A stretch of 64,000 nt of DNA from Streptomyces cyaneus. Lineage in GTDB: Bacteria > Actinomycetota > Actinomycetes > Streptomycetales > Streptomycetaceae. The notes beneath the pieces were generated by a model, which made no database searches, had not been told where the DNA came from, and saw nothing but the letters and a program-made list of their open reading frames with translations. The stretch covers positions 1,302,001-1,366,000 of the forward strand of contig NZ_RQJW01000003.1 in the NCBI RefSeq assembly GCF_004028635.1, written 5' to 3'. Positions 27,401 to 36,636 of this stretch are shown one piece after another. How positions within the stretch are numbered: position 1 is the stretch's first letter; each line of letters begins with the position of its first letter. Position numbers and translations under genes: made by a program.

Positions 27401-27671
27401 GTCCGGCGACGGTGAGTTCTAGGCGGACCTCTGTGCGCGTACCGGCCGCGGCGTGGTCGCTGCGCAGGTTCATGCCGCCCTGACCGCTCTGCCGGGCGCC
27501 CGGCACGGAGCCGTAGAGCGCGTAGCAGACGGCGTCCAGGACGGACGTCTTGCCGGCGCCGGTCGGTCCGTGCAGCAGGAAGAGCCCGGCAGCCGACAGC
27601 GCGTCGAAGTCGACGGTCTGAGAGCCGCCGAAGGGCCCGAAAGCCGTCACGTCGAGGCGATGGAGCCTCAC
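24480..27671 (-). CDS. sbcC: Nuclease SbcCD subunit C (SMC-like ATPase)
   Basis: A 1063-residue Rad50/SbcC-type protein. Walker A is GPTGAGKTSVLDAV near residues 36-49. Two long coiled-coil arms flank a zinc hook CAVCG (in DGEPCAVCGATDH), and the C-terminal lobe has LSGGETFFASLALA and Walker B LFIDEGFGSLD. With SbcD it forms the ATP-dependent nuclease that opens DNA hairpins and protein-blocked ends. A Gly/Asp/Ala-rich insertion near residues 350-420 is unusual and may be a loop in one arm. Its ATG overlaps the sbcD stop by four bases. Confidence 0.95.
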   Translation of the reverse strand: MRLHRLDVTAFGPFGGSQTVDFDALSAAGLFLLHGPTGAGKTSVLDAVCYALYGSVPGARQSGQGGMNLRSDHAAAGTRTEVRLELTVAGRRLEITRQPPWERPKKRGTGTTLDKAQSWLREYDARAATWKDLSRSHQEIGEEVTQLLGMSREQFCQVVLLPQGDFARFLRADAEARGKLLGRLFDTQRFAEVEKRLAERRRAAETQVRDGDAALLADAHRMQQAAGDAMRLPDLAPGEPGLADAVLAAAAVARSTAREQLTVAHCRLSAAESAQAAADHALADVREVARLQRRFAEARERARLLDERADAHREAQARMERARKAEAVAPALELREATDAEHRRAAAAEARARALLRGAFGAGSAFGGGDAFGEGDAGGGSDRGTGDGPGGQPAAGHADFRPEGVSAGGRGGALGAHASARTPDTFADAGAAGLAAAARRVAEELGGLESARRGEQRLAALVAERADLDRQERADDDVRLEAEAWLAGWEETRAALQARIESAQEAASRADQLAVQREPARQRLAAARMRDQLAGDTETAARQACDAQESALQAKAHWLDVKEQRLNGIAAELAAQLKDGEPCAVCGATDHPAPARKDVGHVDREAEERALAAYQQAEERHAEHERRLGVVREALAAASAEAGDLPTNQLAEAADKLERLFTQARRDASVLHSVHEELRRAEEEHEQRTAAHQQAAVRAAARVGHRERLDREKGALEAELAQARGAADSVAARAAQLERQVALLTDAADTARAAEDTAQRLKDADARLADAAFRAGFDTPQAAAAALLDDTAHRELQRRLDAWQSEEAAVRAVLAEADTAAAGRQSPADLVSAERSASAAAQRVRDAASARDAAARRCTELDRLSARAATAVRQLAPLRDEYDRVARLAALTAGTSADNERKMRLESYVLAARLEQVAAAATVRLQRMSSGRYTLVHSDDRAGRGRSGLGLHVVDAWTGRERDTATLSGGETFFASLALALGLADVVTDEAGGVRLDTLFIDEGFGSLDDQTLDEVLDVLDSLRERDRSVGIVSHVADLRRRIHAQLEVVKGRSGSVLRQRGH

Positions 27672-28831
27672 CGCGCCACCTCCCGCACGACCTCGTCGGC
27701 CCGTACCGCGTCGAAGGCGTCCCGCAGCACGCCCTGTTCGCGCTCGTCGGGCCCGGCCCCGCGCACATGCGCCACGAAGTCCTCCGCGATCTCCTGGTCG
27801 CTCCGGCCGGCGAGCCGCTGCGCATAGGACACCTCGGGATCGTCCGGCGCCCGCTCGGGATCGAAGACCAGGCTGAGCGTGTGCGGGAAGCGCTCGGCGA
27901 GACGGGCCATGGGGTCAGCGGGGCGCACCGCGTCCGTGAGCGTCGCCTCGACCCACGCCTCCTCGTGCCGGGCGAGGCCGGGATCGGCGAGCAGTTCCTC
28001 CAGCGTCCCGCGGATCCGGGCCAGCGCACGCGGCACCGGGCAGTCGATGCGTTCGGCCGTGACCGCGCCGTCGGCGTCCAGGTCGACGAGCCACATGCTC
28101 TTGCGGTGGTCGGCCTCCGAGAAGGAGTACGGCAGCGGCGAGCCCGAGTAGCGGACGCGCTCGGTGATGGTCTGGCAGCCGTGCAGATGGCCCAGTGCCG
28201 CGTAGTCGACGCCGGCGAAGACGCCGGCGGGCACCGCGGCCACCCCGCCGACGGTGATGTCCCGCTCGCTGTCGCTGGCCTCGCCCCCGGTGACGAAGGC
28301 GTGCGCGAGGACGACCGACCGTGTGCCACGCGCGCGTGACGCGAGGTCGGCGCGCACCCGGTCCATGGCGGCGGCGAGCACCGTCTCATGCCCGGGCTTG
28401 TCGACGCCGAACTCGTCCTTGACCAGGGCGGGTTCGAGATAGGGCAGCCCGTAGAAGGCCACGTCGCCGAAGTTGTCGCGCAGCACGACCGGTGTGCCGC
28501 ACGCCGACGGCTCGGTGCGCAGATGGATGCCCGCGCGGCCGATCAGGCCCGCGCCCACGCCGAGTCGGCGCGCCGAGTCGTGGTTCCCGGAGATCATCAC
28601 CGTCGGCACACCGAGATCGGCGAGCCGGTGCAGGGCGTCGTCGAACAGCTCGACCGCGGCGAGCGGCGGCACCGCCCGGTCGTACACGTCTCCCGACACG
28701 ACCACCGCGTCCACGCCGTGTTCACGCACGGTCGTGACGAGATGGCCGATGAACTCGGCCTGGGCGCCGAGCATGTTGACTCGGTGGAACGCCCGGCCGA
28801 GATGCCAGTCGGAAGTGTGCAGCAGCCTCAT
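27668..28831 (-). CDS. sbcD: Nuclease SbcCD subunit D (Mre11-like)
   Basis: A 387-residue metallophosphatase-fold nuclease. Motifs are TSDWHLGRAF, VVSGDVYDRA, ISGNHDS and ALGHLHGCQ, which form the two-Mn site of Mre11/SbcD. The frame is open to 28894, but MRLLHTSDWHLG at 28831 is the conserved N-terminus. Its stop overlaps the sbcC start (ATGA), so the subunits are translationally coupled. It supplies the 3'-5' exonuclease and hairpin endonuclease activity. Confidence 0.95.
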   Translation of the reverse strand: MRLLHTSDWHLGRAFHRVNMLGAQAEFIGHLVTTVREHGVDAVVVSGDVYDRAVPPLAAVELFDDALHRLADLGVPTVMISGNHDSARRLGVGAGLIGRAGIHLRTEPSACGTPVVLRDNFGDVAFYGLPYLEPALVKDEFGVDKPGHETVLAAAMDRVRADLASRARGTRSVVLAHAFVTGGEASDSERDITVGGVAAVPAGVFAGVDYAALGHLHGCQTITERVRYSGSPLPYSFSEADHRKSMWLVDLDADGAVTAERIDCPVPRALARIRGTLEELLADPGLARHEEAWVEATLTDAVRPADPMARLAERFPHTLSLVFDPERAPDDPEVSYAQRLAGRSDQEIAEDFVAHVRGAGPDEREQGVLRDAFDAVRADEVVREVAR

Positions 28832-28970
28832 GATCCCCGAGACTAACGGCAGGGTCTGACAGCACGGGCGGTTACTCCCGTATCGCCCCGTCATGCCAGG
28901 CCCGCAATACGCCTGTTACGGACATATCGCCGCGGCCTGCCTTGGCGTGACCGAGGCCGGCGCCCAGCCG

Positions 28971-29597
28971 TCACGCGTCCCCGTACGCCTCTCCCCCGAG
29001 CTCGAACCCGGCCGTCCCCGCCGTCACGTCCGCCAGCCACGCCCGGAACGCCTCCACCTCGGCGTCCGGCAGACCGACCTCGATGGTGACCTCCTCCCCG
29101 TACCGCACGTCCCGCACCTCGCGCCCCGTCGACCTGAGGTCGTTCTCCACCTTGCCGGCGCGCTGGTGGTCGACGGTCACCGTGGCCAGCCGGAACCGGC
29201 GCCTGGTGAGTGTGCCGAGCGTGTCCAGTGCCTCGCCCACGGCTCCGCCGTACGCCCGGATGAGGCCGCCCGCGCCGAGCTTGACGCCGCCGTAGTAGCG
29301 GGTGACGACGGCGACGACGTAGCGCATGTCGCGACGCAGCAGCATCTGGAGCATGGGGACGCCTGCCGTGCCGCCCGGTTCGCCGTCGTCGCTGGCCTTC
29401 TGGATCGCGGCGTCGGCGCCGATGACGTAGGCCCAGCAGTTGTGGGTGGCATCCGCGTGCTCCTTGCGGACGGTGGCGATGAAGTCCTGGGCCTCCTGCT
29501 CGGTGGCGGCCGGGGCGAGCGCACAGAGGAAGCGTGAGCGGTTGACCTCGGTCTCGTGCACGCCCGCGTGGGCGACTGTGCGGTACTCGTCCTGCAT
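28971..29597 (-). CDS. YigZ/IMPACT-family protein
   Basis: A 208-residue protein of the UPF0029/YigZ family. The conserved core is NCWAYVIG, SDDGEPGGTAGVPML and VVTRYYGGVKLGAGGLIRAY, followed by the DUF1949-type C-terminal domain. Eukaryotic IMPACT regulates Gcn2; bacterial members may act in translation or proteolysis, but the role is not defined. Length is typical. It lies between sbcD and sixA on the same strand, with 53 bp to sixA. Confidence 0.9.
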   Translation of the reverse strand: MQDEYRTVAHAGVHETEVNRSRFLCALAPAATEQEAQDFIATVRKEHADATHNCWAYVIGADAAIQKASDDGEPGGTAGVPMLQMLLRRDMRYVVAVVTRYYGGVKLGAGGLIRAYGGAVGEALDTLGTLTRRRFRLATVTVDHQRAGKVENDLRSTGREVRDVRYGEEVTIEVGLPDAEVEAFRAWLADVTAGTAGFELGGEAYGDA

Positions 29598-29650
29598 CGG
29601 GCCAGCCTATGCCGACGGTCCGACACCACAGAGCCCGGCCGGTGATCGGC

Positions 29651-30193
29651 TCACTTCTTCTTGCCGCGCGCCACGATCACGTCCGTCAGCAGCGCCATGC
29701 CGGGCGCGAGGGCCCGCCAGGTGGTGCCATGCCAGGCCAGTACGGCGATCGCCGATGTCGGGAACTTCGTCCGGACCTCGTCCAGCGTCTCGTCGAGCCC
29801 GTCCCCGGCGAGTTCGAGCACGAGATCCTCCAGGCCCGGGTTGTGCCCTACCAGCAGCAGCGTCTCCACCTCGGACGAGACCTCGCGCACGACCTCCAGC
29901 AGCTCCGGCACGTCGGCCGCGTACAGGCGCGGATCGTGGCGCACCGGCGGCGGCGTCCCCCACTCGGCGGACGCCAGTTCCCACGTGCCACGCGCGCGTG
30001 CGGCCGTCGAGCACAGCGCGAGGTCCGGCAGACAGTCGGCCTCGGCCAGCCTCCGGCCCGCGACCGGGGCGTCCCGGCGGCCGCGCGGGGCGAGGGGGCG
30101 CTCGTGGTCGGCGACTCCGTCGGGCCAGGCGGACTTGGCGTGCCGCAGGACGACCAGACGGCGCAGCGGGCCGGCTCCGATACGGGCGGTCAT
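29651..30193 (-). CDS. sixA: SixA-type phosphohistidine phosphatase
   Basis: A 180-residue histidine phosphatase. The phosphate pocket is LVVLRHAKSAWPDG (RHAKS instead of RHG, as in SixA) and the second His is in LLVGHNPGLEDLV. SixA removes phosphate from phosphohistidine in HPt domains or PTS proteins. The ATG overlaps the stop of the upstream gene by four bases, so both are made from one message. Length and motifs are typical. The actual target in this organism is unknown. Confidence 0.88.
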   Translation of the reverse strand: MTARIGAGPLRRLVVLRHAKSAWPDGVADHERPLAPRGRRDAPVAGRRLAEADCLPDLALCSTAARARGTWELASAEWGTPPPVRHDPRLYAADVPELLEVVREVSSEVETLLLVGHNPGLEDLVLELAGDGLDETLDEVRTKFPTSAIAVLAWHGTTWRALAPGMALLTDVIVARGKKK

Positions 30194-30948
30194 GCCGGGG
30201 CCCCGAGGTCACGGGCCAGGTCGAGACCGAGGAGGCGGTCGGCGTAGGCGTACGTCTCGAAGCGGGCGCCGTCCGGCAGGTCCGGCGAGGTCTCCACCCA
30301 GCGCAGGACTCCCAGCACCCCGGGCACGTCGAGGTCGTCCTCCCAGGCGGTGCGGAGTTCGGCCCGCACCTCGTCGGGGATGGGCCGCGACGGCCGCTGC
30401 GCCCAAGCGGCGACGGCAGCGCGCCAGCGTACGAGCGTGTCGTGGGCGTCGGCGAGTGCGGCCGTGTCGAGCCGTACGGGCACGCCGGTGCGCCGGGAGA
30501 GCAGCGCGAGACGCAGGGCGGCGGGGTCGGCCTCCTCGGGCGGCGCCTGCGCGTGCACGGGCGCGACGGCGACCCGTACTCCGTCGGGCTCCGCGCCTGT
30601 CTGCCGCACGACGTGGATGACCTGTGCCTCACCCAGTCCCGACGCGGCGTCCCGGCCGTCCTCGAAGGGCCGGATGCCGAGCGCCGCGGCCCCGGCCCGC
30701 AGCTCCGCCTGCTGCCGCTCCTCGTCGAGCAGCGCCCAGACCGGCGTACCGCCGAGTTCCAGGGCACGGACGAGGAGATCGGCGACCAGCACGATCCGCA
30801 GGGCGGTGATGTCGAAGCCTTCCGTATGCGCCTCGATCCGGGTCAGGCCCCGGCGGGCGGGGGCGGCGTCGACGGGCTCGCCGGTTCGGGCGTCGGTGAT
30901 GCGCAGCACGGAGCGAGCGTAGGCGGACGGACCGCCGTGCGCAGCCAT
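30190..30948 (-). CDS. Conserved hypothetical protein coupled to sixA
   Basis: About 252 residues if started at the ATG at 30948; a GTG at 30909 (VLRITDARTG) or an ATG at 31026 are also in frame, and none has a strong ribosome site. The protein is soluble, with no signal peptide. Part of it (ITALRIVLVADLLVRALELG) faintly recalls class I cysteinyl-tRNA synthetase or MshC, but the HIGH and KMSKS signatures are absent, so I assign no function. The stop overlaps the sixA start (ATGA), which suggests joint expression. Confidence 0.6.
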   Translation of the reverse strand: MAAHGGPSAYARSVLRITDARTGEPVDAAPARRGLTRIEAHTEGFDITALRIVLVADLLVRALELGGTPVWALLDEERQQAELRAGAAALGIRPFEDGRDAASGLGEAQVIHVVRQTGAEPDGVRVAVAPVHAQAPPEEADPAALRLALLSRRTGVPVRLDTAALADAHDTLVRWRAAVAAWAQRPSRPIPDEVRAELRTAWEDDLDVPGVLGVLRWVETSPDLPDGARFETYAYADRLLGLDLARDLGAPA

Positions 30949-31016
30949 CCGGCCCGCTTTCCGGACATCGTGGCGGACCTCGCGGCTGCCGGGAGTTCGC
31001 TGGTCATCCATGGTTG

Positions 31017-31100
31017 TACGGCCCACTCACGCGCGTGTACGGCCCACTCACGCGCGTGTACGGGCCGCCCACGCGCGCGTAGCGCCCACTCACGCGCCCG
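31017..31100. repeat. 21-bp tandem repeat, four copies
   Basis: Contiguous 21-bp units start at 31017, 31038, 31059 and 31080. The first two are identical (TACGGCCCACTCACGCGCGTG less one base shown here: TACGGCCCACTCACGCGCGT), and the last two are diverged. Each carries a CACGCGCGTG-like palindrome. The array lies in the gap between mshA and the hypothetical gene. Confidence 0.88.
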
Positions 31101-31135
31101 GCGCGCATGTCGTACCCGGGCATCGCCACCCCCTG

Positions 31136-31156
31136 CCGTGCGGACTGCCCGCACGG
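31136..31156 (-). terminator. Terminator after mshA
   Basis: A perfect 8-bp stem CCGTGCGG/CCGCACGG with a 5-base loop, 42 bases past the mshA stop on the minus strand. It probably ends the fdhD-mshA message. Confidence 0.5.
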
Positions 31157-31197
31157 TACTGCGCGGCGGCCCGCCCGGACAGGAGTTCGGGCCGCGG

Positions 31198-32577
31198 CTA
31201 CTGGAGTTGTCCCTCGCCGACCGCGCGGGAAGCGCAGCCTCGCCGCAGCAGGGCCGCCGTGTAGACGTCCGCCGTCGCCGTCGCGGCCGTGGCCCAGCCG
31301 AAGGACCGGGCGTGCCGGACAGCGGCCTCGCTCATCCGGGCCGAGCGGGCCGGGTCGTCGGCGAAGCCGTAGAGCGCCCGCGCGTAGTCCGCCGGGTCGT
31401 GCCCGGGTACGAGAACGCCGCTCACCCCGTCTCGTACGGCCACCGGCAGCCCACCGACCTCGGCGGCGATCACCGGGGTGCCACAGGCCTGTGCCTCGAC
31501 GGCCACCAGCCCGAAGGACTCACTGTGGGACGGCATGACCAGGACGGACGCCGCCCGGTACCAGTCGGCGAGCCGGTCCTGCCCGACCGGCGGCCGGAAC
31601 AGCACGACGTCACCGATGCCGAGCCGGGCCGCCAGCTTCTGCAGTCCCTCCGGCTTGGCCAGGCCGCTGCCGCTGGGCCCGCCCACGACCGGCACCACGA
31701 TCCGCTCCCGCAGCCACGGCCGCTCCGCCAGCAGCCGGGCCACCGCGCGCAGCAGGACGTCGGGCGCCTTCAGCGGCTGTATGCGCCCTACGAACAGCGG
31801 GATCAGCGCGTCCTGCGGGAGGCCGAGGCGGGCCCGGGCGGCGGCGCGTCCGGCCTCGACACCCCGGGCGTCGGGGCGGAAGCACTCCAGGGCGACACCG
31901 GGATGGACGACGGCGACCCGGGCGGTGTCGGCGTCGTAGTGACGGAGAAGTTCGCCCGCCTCCTTCTCGGTGTTGGCTATCAACCGGTCGGCGGCCCGTA
32001 CGACTTGGGTCTCGCCGAGCACCCGGGCGGCGGGCTCGGGGGTGTCGCCGTCGGCCAGGTTGGCGTTCTTGACCTTGGCCAGGGTGTGCATGGCGTGGAC
32101 GAGCGGGACGCCCCAGCGCTCGGCGGCGAGCCGGCCGACGTGGCCGGAGAGCCAGTAGTGGGAGTGGACGAGGTCGTAGTGGCCGGGGTGGTGGTCGGCC
32201 CAGACCTGCGTGACGCCGTGGGTGAAGGCGCAGAGCTGGGCCGGGAGGTCCTCCTTGGCCAGGCCTTCGTAGGGTCCGGCGGCCACGTGCCGTACGAGGA
32301 CGCCGGGCGCGAGTGCGACGGTGGGCGGGAGTGCGGCGGAGGTGGCCCGGGTGAAGATCTCCACCTCGATGTCGATGGCGGCGAGGCGCTTGGCCAGTTC
32401 GACGATGTAGACGTTCATGCCGCCCGCGTCGCCGGTTCCGGGCTGGTGCAGCGGCGAGGTGTGCACGCTGAGCATGGCGACGCGGCGGGGGCGGTCGTGG
32501 GCGCCGGGTGGCCGGGGGCGGGGCCGGGGCGGGCCGACGAGGGTGCGGCCGTCCTGGAGTTCATCGAGGCGGGTCAT
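31198..32577 (-). CDS. mshA: D-inositol-3-phosphate glycosyltransferase
   Basis: A 459-residue GT4 glycosyltransferase. The N-terminal loop TGDAGGMNVYIVELA binds inositol phosphate, and the C-terminal lobe has VGRIQPLKAPD and the ESFGLVAVEAQACGTPVIA motif that binds UDP-GlcNAc. MshA performs the first committed step of mycothiol synthesis. The start at 32577 has GAGGTG nine bases upstream and follows fdhD by eight bases, so the two are in one operon. Its position downstream of a mycothiol-dependent formaldehyde pathway is meaningful: oxidation of methyl groups needs mycothiol. Confidence 0.93.
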   Translation of the reverse strand: MTRLDELQDGRTLVGPPRPRPRPPGAHDRPRRVAMLSVHTSPLHQPGTGDAGGMNVYIVELAKRLAAIDIEVEIFTRATSAALPPTVALAPGVLVRHVAAGPYEGLAKEDLPAQLCAFTHGVTQVWADHHPGHYDLVHSHYWLSGHVGRLAAERWGVPLVHAMHTLAKVKNANLADGDTPEPAARVLGETQVVRAADRLIANTEKEAGELLRHYDADTARVAVVHPGVALECFRPDARGVEAGRAAARARLGLPQDALIPLFVGRIQPLKAPDVLLRAVARLLAERPWLRERIVVPVVGGPSGSGLAKPEGLQKLAARLGIGDVVLFRPPVGQDRLADWYRAASVLVMPSHSESFGLVAVEAQACGTPVIAAEVGGLPVAVRDGVSGVLVPGHDPADYARALYGFADDPARSARMSEAAVRHARSFGWATAATATADVYTAALLRRGCASRAVGEGQLQ

Positions 32578-32585
32578 GTGCGGGC

Positions 32586-33446
32586 TCACCTCGCCGGGTC
32601 TCCGGCCATGGCCCCGGCACGCAGGTCGAGGCGCTGCTCGCCCGCGTACACGTTCATGGAACTGCCACGCAGGAAGCCGACGAGGGTGAGCCCCGTCTCC
32701 GCCGCCAGATCCACGGCGAGGGAGGACGGCGCCGAGACCGCCGCCAGCACCGGGATGCCCGCCATGACCGCCTTCTGCGCCAGCTCGAAGGACGCGCGCC
32801 CGGACACGAGCAGGATGGTGCGGGACAGCGGCAGTTCGCCGTTGCGCAGCGCGCGGCCGATCAGCTTGTCGACGGCGTTGTGCCGGCCGACGTCCTCGCG
32901 CAGGTCGAGGAGCTCGCCCTCGGGCGAGAACAGCGCGGCGGCGTGCAGACCGCCCGTTCGGTCGAACACCCGCTGTGCTGCCCGGAGTTGATCGGGCAGG
33001 TCGGCCAGCAGTTGCGGGGTGACCCGGACCGGGGGTGTGTCGGCGATCGGCCAGCGTGCCGTGGTGCGTACGGCGTCCAGGCCGGCCTTTCCGCACAGGC
33101 CGCACGACGATGTGGTGTACACGTTGCGTTCGAGCGTGATGTCGGGCAGCGGTACGCCGGGGGCGAGTTGCACGTCGACGACGTTGTACGTGTTCGAGCC
33201 GTCCTGGGTGGCGCCCGCGCAGTACACGATGTTCGCCACGTCCTCGGCGCGGCTCAAGACGCCCTCGCTGACCAGGAAGCCGGCGGCGAGCGCGAAGTCG
33301 TCCCCGGGGGTGCGCATGGTGATCGCCAGGGGCTTGCCGCCGAGCCGGATCTCCAGTGGCTCCTCCGCCACGAGCGTGTCCGGGCGCGTGTTCAGCGCGC
33401 CGTCCCGGATGCGCACCACGCGCCGTCGCTCGGTGACCCGTCCCAT
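32586..33446 (-). CDS. fdhD: Formate dehydrogenase accessory sulfurtransferase FdhD
   Basis: A 286-residue protein of the FdhD family. The Cys pair that accepts sulfur is in TSSCGLCGKAG, and the GDP/cofactor-binding region includes REDVGRHNAVDKLIG and LVSGRASFELAQKA. FdhD passes sulfur from IscS to the molybdenum cofactor of formate dehydrogenase. No formate dehydrogenase gene is in the window, but formate is the expected end product of the PurU and formaldehyde branches of this island. It lies between the moaA remnant and mshA on the same strand. Confidence 0.95.
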   Translation of the reverse strand: MGRVTERRRVVRIRDGALNTRPDTLVAEEPLEIRLGGKPLAITMRTPGDDFALAAGFLVSEGVLSRAEDVANIVYCAGATQDGSNTYNVVDVQLAPGVPLPDITLERNVYTTSSCGLCGKAGLDAVRTTARWPIADTPPVRVTPQLLADLPDQLRAAQRVFDRTGGLHAAALFSPEGELLDLREDVGRHNAVDKLIGRALRNGELPLSRTILLVSGRASFELAQKAVMAGIPVLAAVSAPSSLAVDLAAETGLTLVGFLRGSSMNVYAGEQRLDLRAGAMAGDPAR

Positions 33447-33499
33447 GGCCTCACTCCCAGTTCTGTCGGTGGACGTCGTTCCCCCTGCGGGCTCGGGCG

Positions 33500-33876
33500 T
33501 CAGCCCCCGATGGCAGACATCGGCCGGTCGGGCTGCCCGCGGGTGCGGAGCCGCGGGCCTCGTTCGGCTCCGGGGTGAGTGTGAAGCGGGTGCGCAGGCT
33601 CGCCAGCACGTCTCGGTGGCGGTCGCGCCGGGTCAGGGTCTTGAAGGCGGTGGGGCGCAGCAGTGGCTCGTCGCCGGTGAACCGGGCCTCGTCCACGCCG
33701 AGTTCGGTCACCGGGATCCGGACGAGCCGTACGACCTCGTCGTCCGTGAGCAGGTCGGGCCTGACCGGCCGGCGCAGGCCCTCCTCCGGCATGCAGTACG
33801 TGCAGCGCAGGTTGCAGCGGTCGGTGAGCGAGACCCGCAGGTCGGTGGCGACTCGGCCGTAGGTGTCGATGAGCAT
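33500..33876 (-). pseudogene. moaA: moaA remnant (GTP 3',8-cyclase) with internal deletion and frameshift
   Basis: The first 75 codons match MoaA: MLIDTYGRVATDLRVSLTD, then the radical-SAM cluster Cys 21, 25 and 28 in CNLRCTYC. The SAM-contact GGEP is GDEP. Near residue 80 the sequence jumps to a late MoaA segment (RFTLTPEPNEARGSAP), and after a frame change the genuine MoaA terminus PDRPMSAIGG and a stop at 33500-33502 can be read in another frame. About 600 bp of the normal 1-kb gene is missing. The original frame runs on to a stop at 33451. MoaA starts molybdenum-cofactor synthesis; this copy cannot be active, so another must exist. Confidence 0.9.
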
Positions 33877-33914
33877 GGCTGCGGCCCTTTCCCCTGTTCC
33901 GTCCGTCTCTCCCT

Positions 33915-35312
<1,398 letters not shown>

Positions 35313-35379
35313 GCCATACTCCGTGGGATTGGAGAGGCGTGCCGAGCGGTCACGGCACGCCCCTGCGGGAGGGTGTCGG

Positions 35380-36636
35380 TTACAGGCCGGCGTACAGCGG
35401 GTGCTTGTCGGCCAGCGTCTTGACCCGGGCCTTGAGGGCGACCGTGTCGTACGAGGGCTTCAGCGCTTCGGCGATGACGTCGGCGACCTCGGCGAAGTCC
35501 TCGGCCTGGAAGCCGCGGGTGGCCAGGGCCGGGGTGCCGATGCGCAGGCCCGAGGTCACCATCGGCGGGCGCGGGTCGTTCGGGACGGCGTTGCGGTTGA
35601 CCGTGATGCCGACCTCGTGGAGCCGGTCCTCGGCCTGCTGCCCGTCCAGCTCGGAGTTGCGCAGGTCGACCAGGATCAGGTGCACGTCCGTGCCGCCGGA
35701 CAGCACGTTCACCCCGGCCTCACGGGCGTCCGGCGCGGTCAGCCGCTCGGCGAGGATCTTCGCGCCCTCGACCGTACGGCGCTGGCGCTCCTTGAACTCC
35801 TGCGACGCGGCGACCTTGAAGGAGACCGCCTTGGCCGCGATCACATGCTCCAGCGGGCCGCCCTGGAAGCCCGGGAAGACCGAGGAGTTCAGCTTCTTCG
35901 CGAAGGCCTGCCTGGCGAGGATGATGCCGCCGCGCGGCCCGCCGAGGGTCTTGTGCGTCGTGGAGGTGACCACGTCCGCGTACTCGACGGGGTTGGGGTG
36001 CAGCCCGGCCGCGACCAGACCGGCGAAGTGCGCCATGTCGACCCACAGATACGCCTCGACCTCGTCGGCGATCCGCCGGAACTCCGCGAAGTCCAGCTGC
36101 CGCGGGTACGCCGACCACCCCGCGATGATCACCTTCGGCCGGTGCTCCTTGGCCAGCCGCTCCACCTCGGCCATGTCCACCAAACCGGAGTCGTCCACGT
36201 GGTAGGGGACGACGTTGAACTGCTTGCCGGAGAAGTTCAGCCGCATCCCGTGGGTGAGGTGGCCGCCGTGCGCCAGGTCCAGACCCAGGATGGTGTCGCC
36301 GGGCTGGGCCAGCGCGAACAGGGCCGCCTGGTTGGCCGAAGCACCGGAGTGGGGCTGCACGTTGGCGTACTCCGCGCCGAACAGCTCCTTGATCCGGTCG
36401 ATGGCGATCTGCTCGGCCACGTCGACGTGCTCACAGCCACCGTAGTAACGACGGCCCGGATAGCCCTCGGCGTACTTGTTCGTCAGGACCGAACCCTGAG
36501 CCTCCAGCACTGCGACCGGCGCGAAGTTCTCGGAGGCGATCATCTCCAGGGTGGACTGCTGGCGCTCCAGCTCGGCGTCGAGCGCGGCGGCGATGGCCGG
36601 GTCGAGCTCGTGCAGGGGCTGGTTGAACAGGGTCAT
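35380..36636 (-). CDS. glyA: Serine hydroxymethyltransferase
   Basis: A 418-residue PLP enzyme. The PLP lysine is in TSTTHKTLGGPRGG, and the N-terminal motifs IASENFAPVAVLEAQGS and NKYAEGYPGRRYYGG are typical. It interconverts glycine plus methylene-THF with serine plus THF. Here it should condense glycine from sarcosine oxidase with methylene-THF from demethylation, feeding SdaA. The start overlaps the stop of the GcvH-like gene (ATGA). A housekeeping copy probably exists elsewhere; this copy belongs to the catabolic operon. Confidence 0.96.
   Translation of the reverse strand: MTLFNQPLHELDPAIAAALDAELERQQSTLEMIASENFAPVAVLEAQGSVLTNKYAEGYPGRRYYGGCEHVDVAEQIAIDRIKELFGAEYANVQPHSGASANQAALFALAQPGDTILGLDLAHGGHLTHGMRLNFSGKQFNVVPYHVDDSGLVDMAEVERLAKEHRPKVIIAGWSAYPRQLDFAEFRRIADEVEAYLWVDMAHFAGLVAAGLHPNPVEYADVVTSTTHKTLGGPRGGIILARQAFAKKLNSSVFPGFQGGPLEHVIAAKAVSFKVAASQEFKERQRRTVEGAKILAERLTAPDAREAGVNVLSGGTDVHLILVDLRNSELDGQQAEDRLHEVGITVNRNAVPNDPRPPMVTSGLRIGTPALATRGFQAEDFAEVADVIAEALKPSYDTVALKARVKTLADKHPLYAGL

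Noticed and set aside
24483..27422. Very long open frame on the plus strand opposite sbcC
   Set aside because: It is the antisense shadow of a clear SbcC gene in GC-rich DNA; its product has no domain and poor codon pattern. The same applies to long antisense frames opposite soxDA, proVWX and betA.
33451..33876. A short functional radical-SAM protein
   Set aside because: The GGEP motif is altered and most of the barrel is missing; the second MoaA end in another frame shows it is a deletion remnant.
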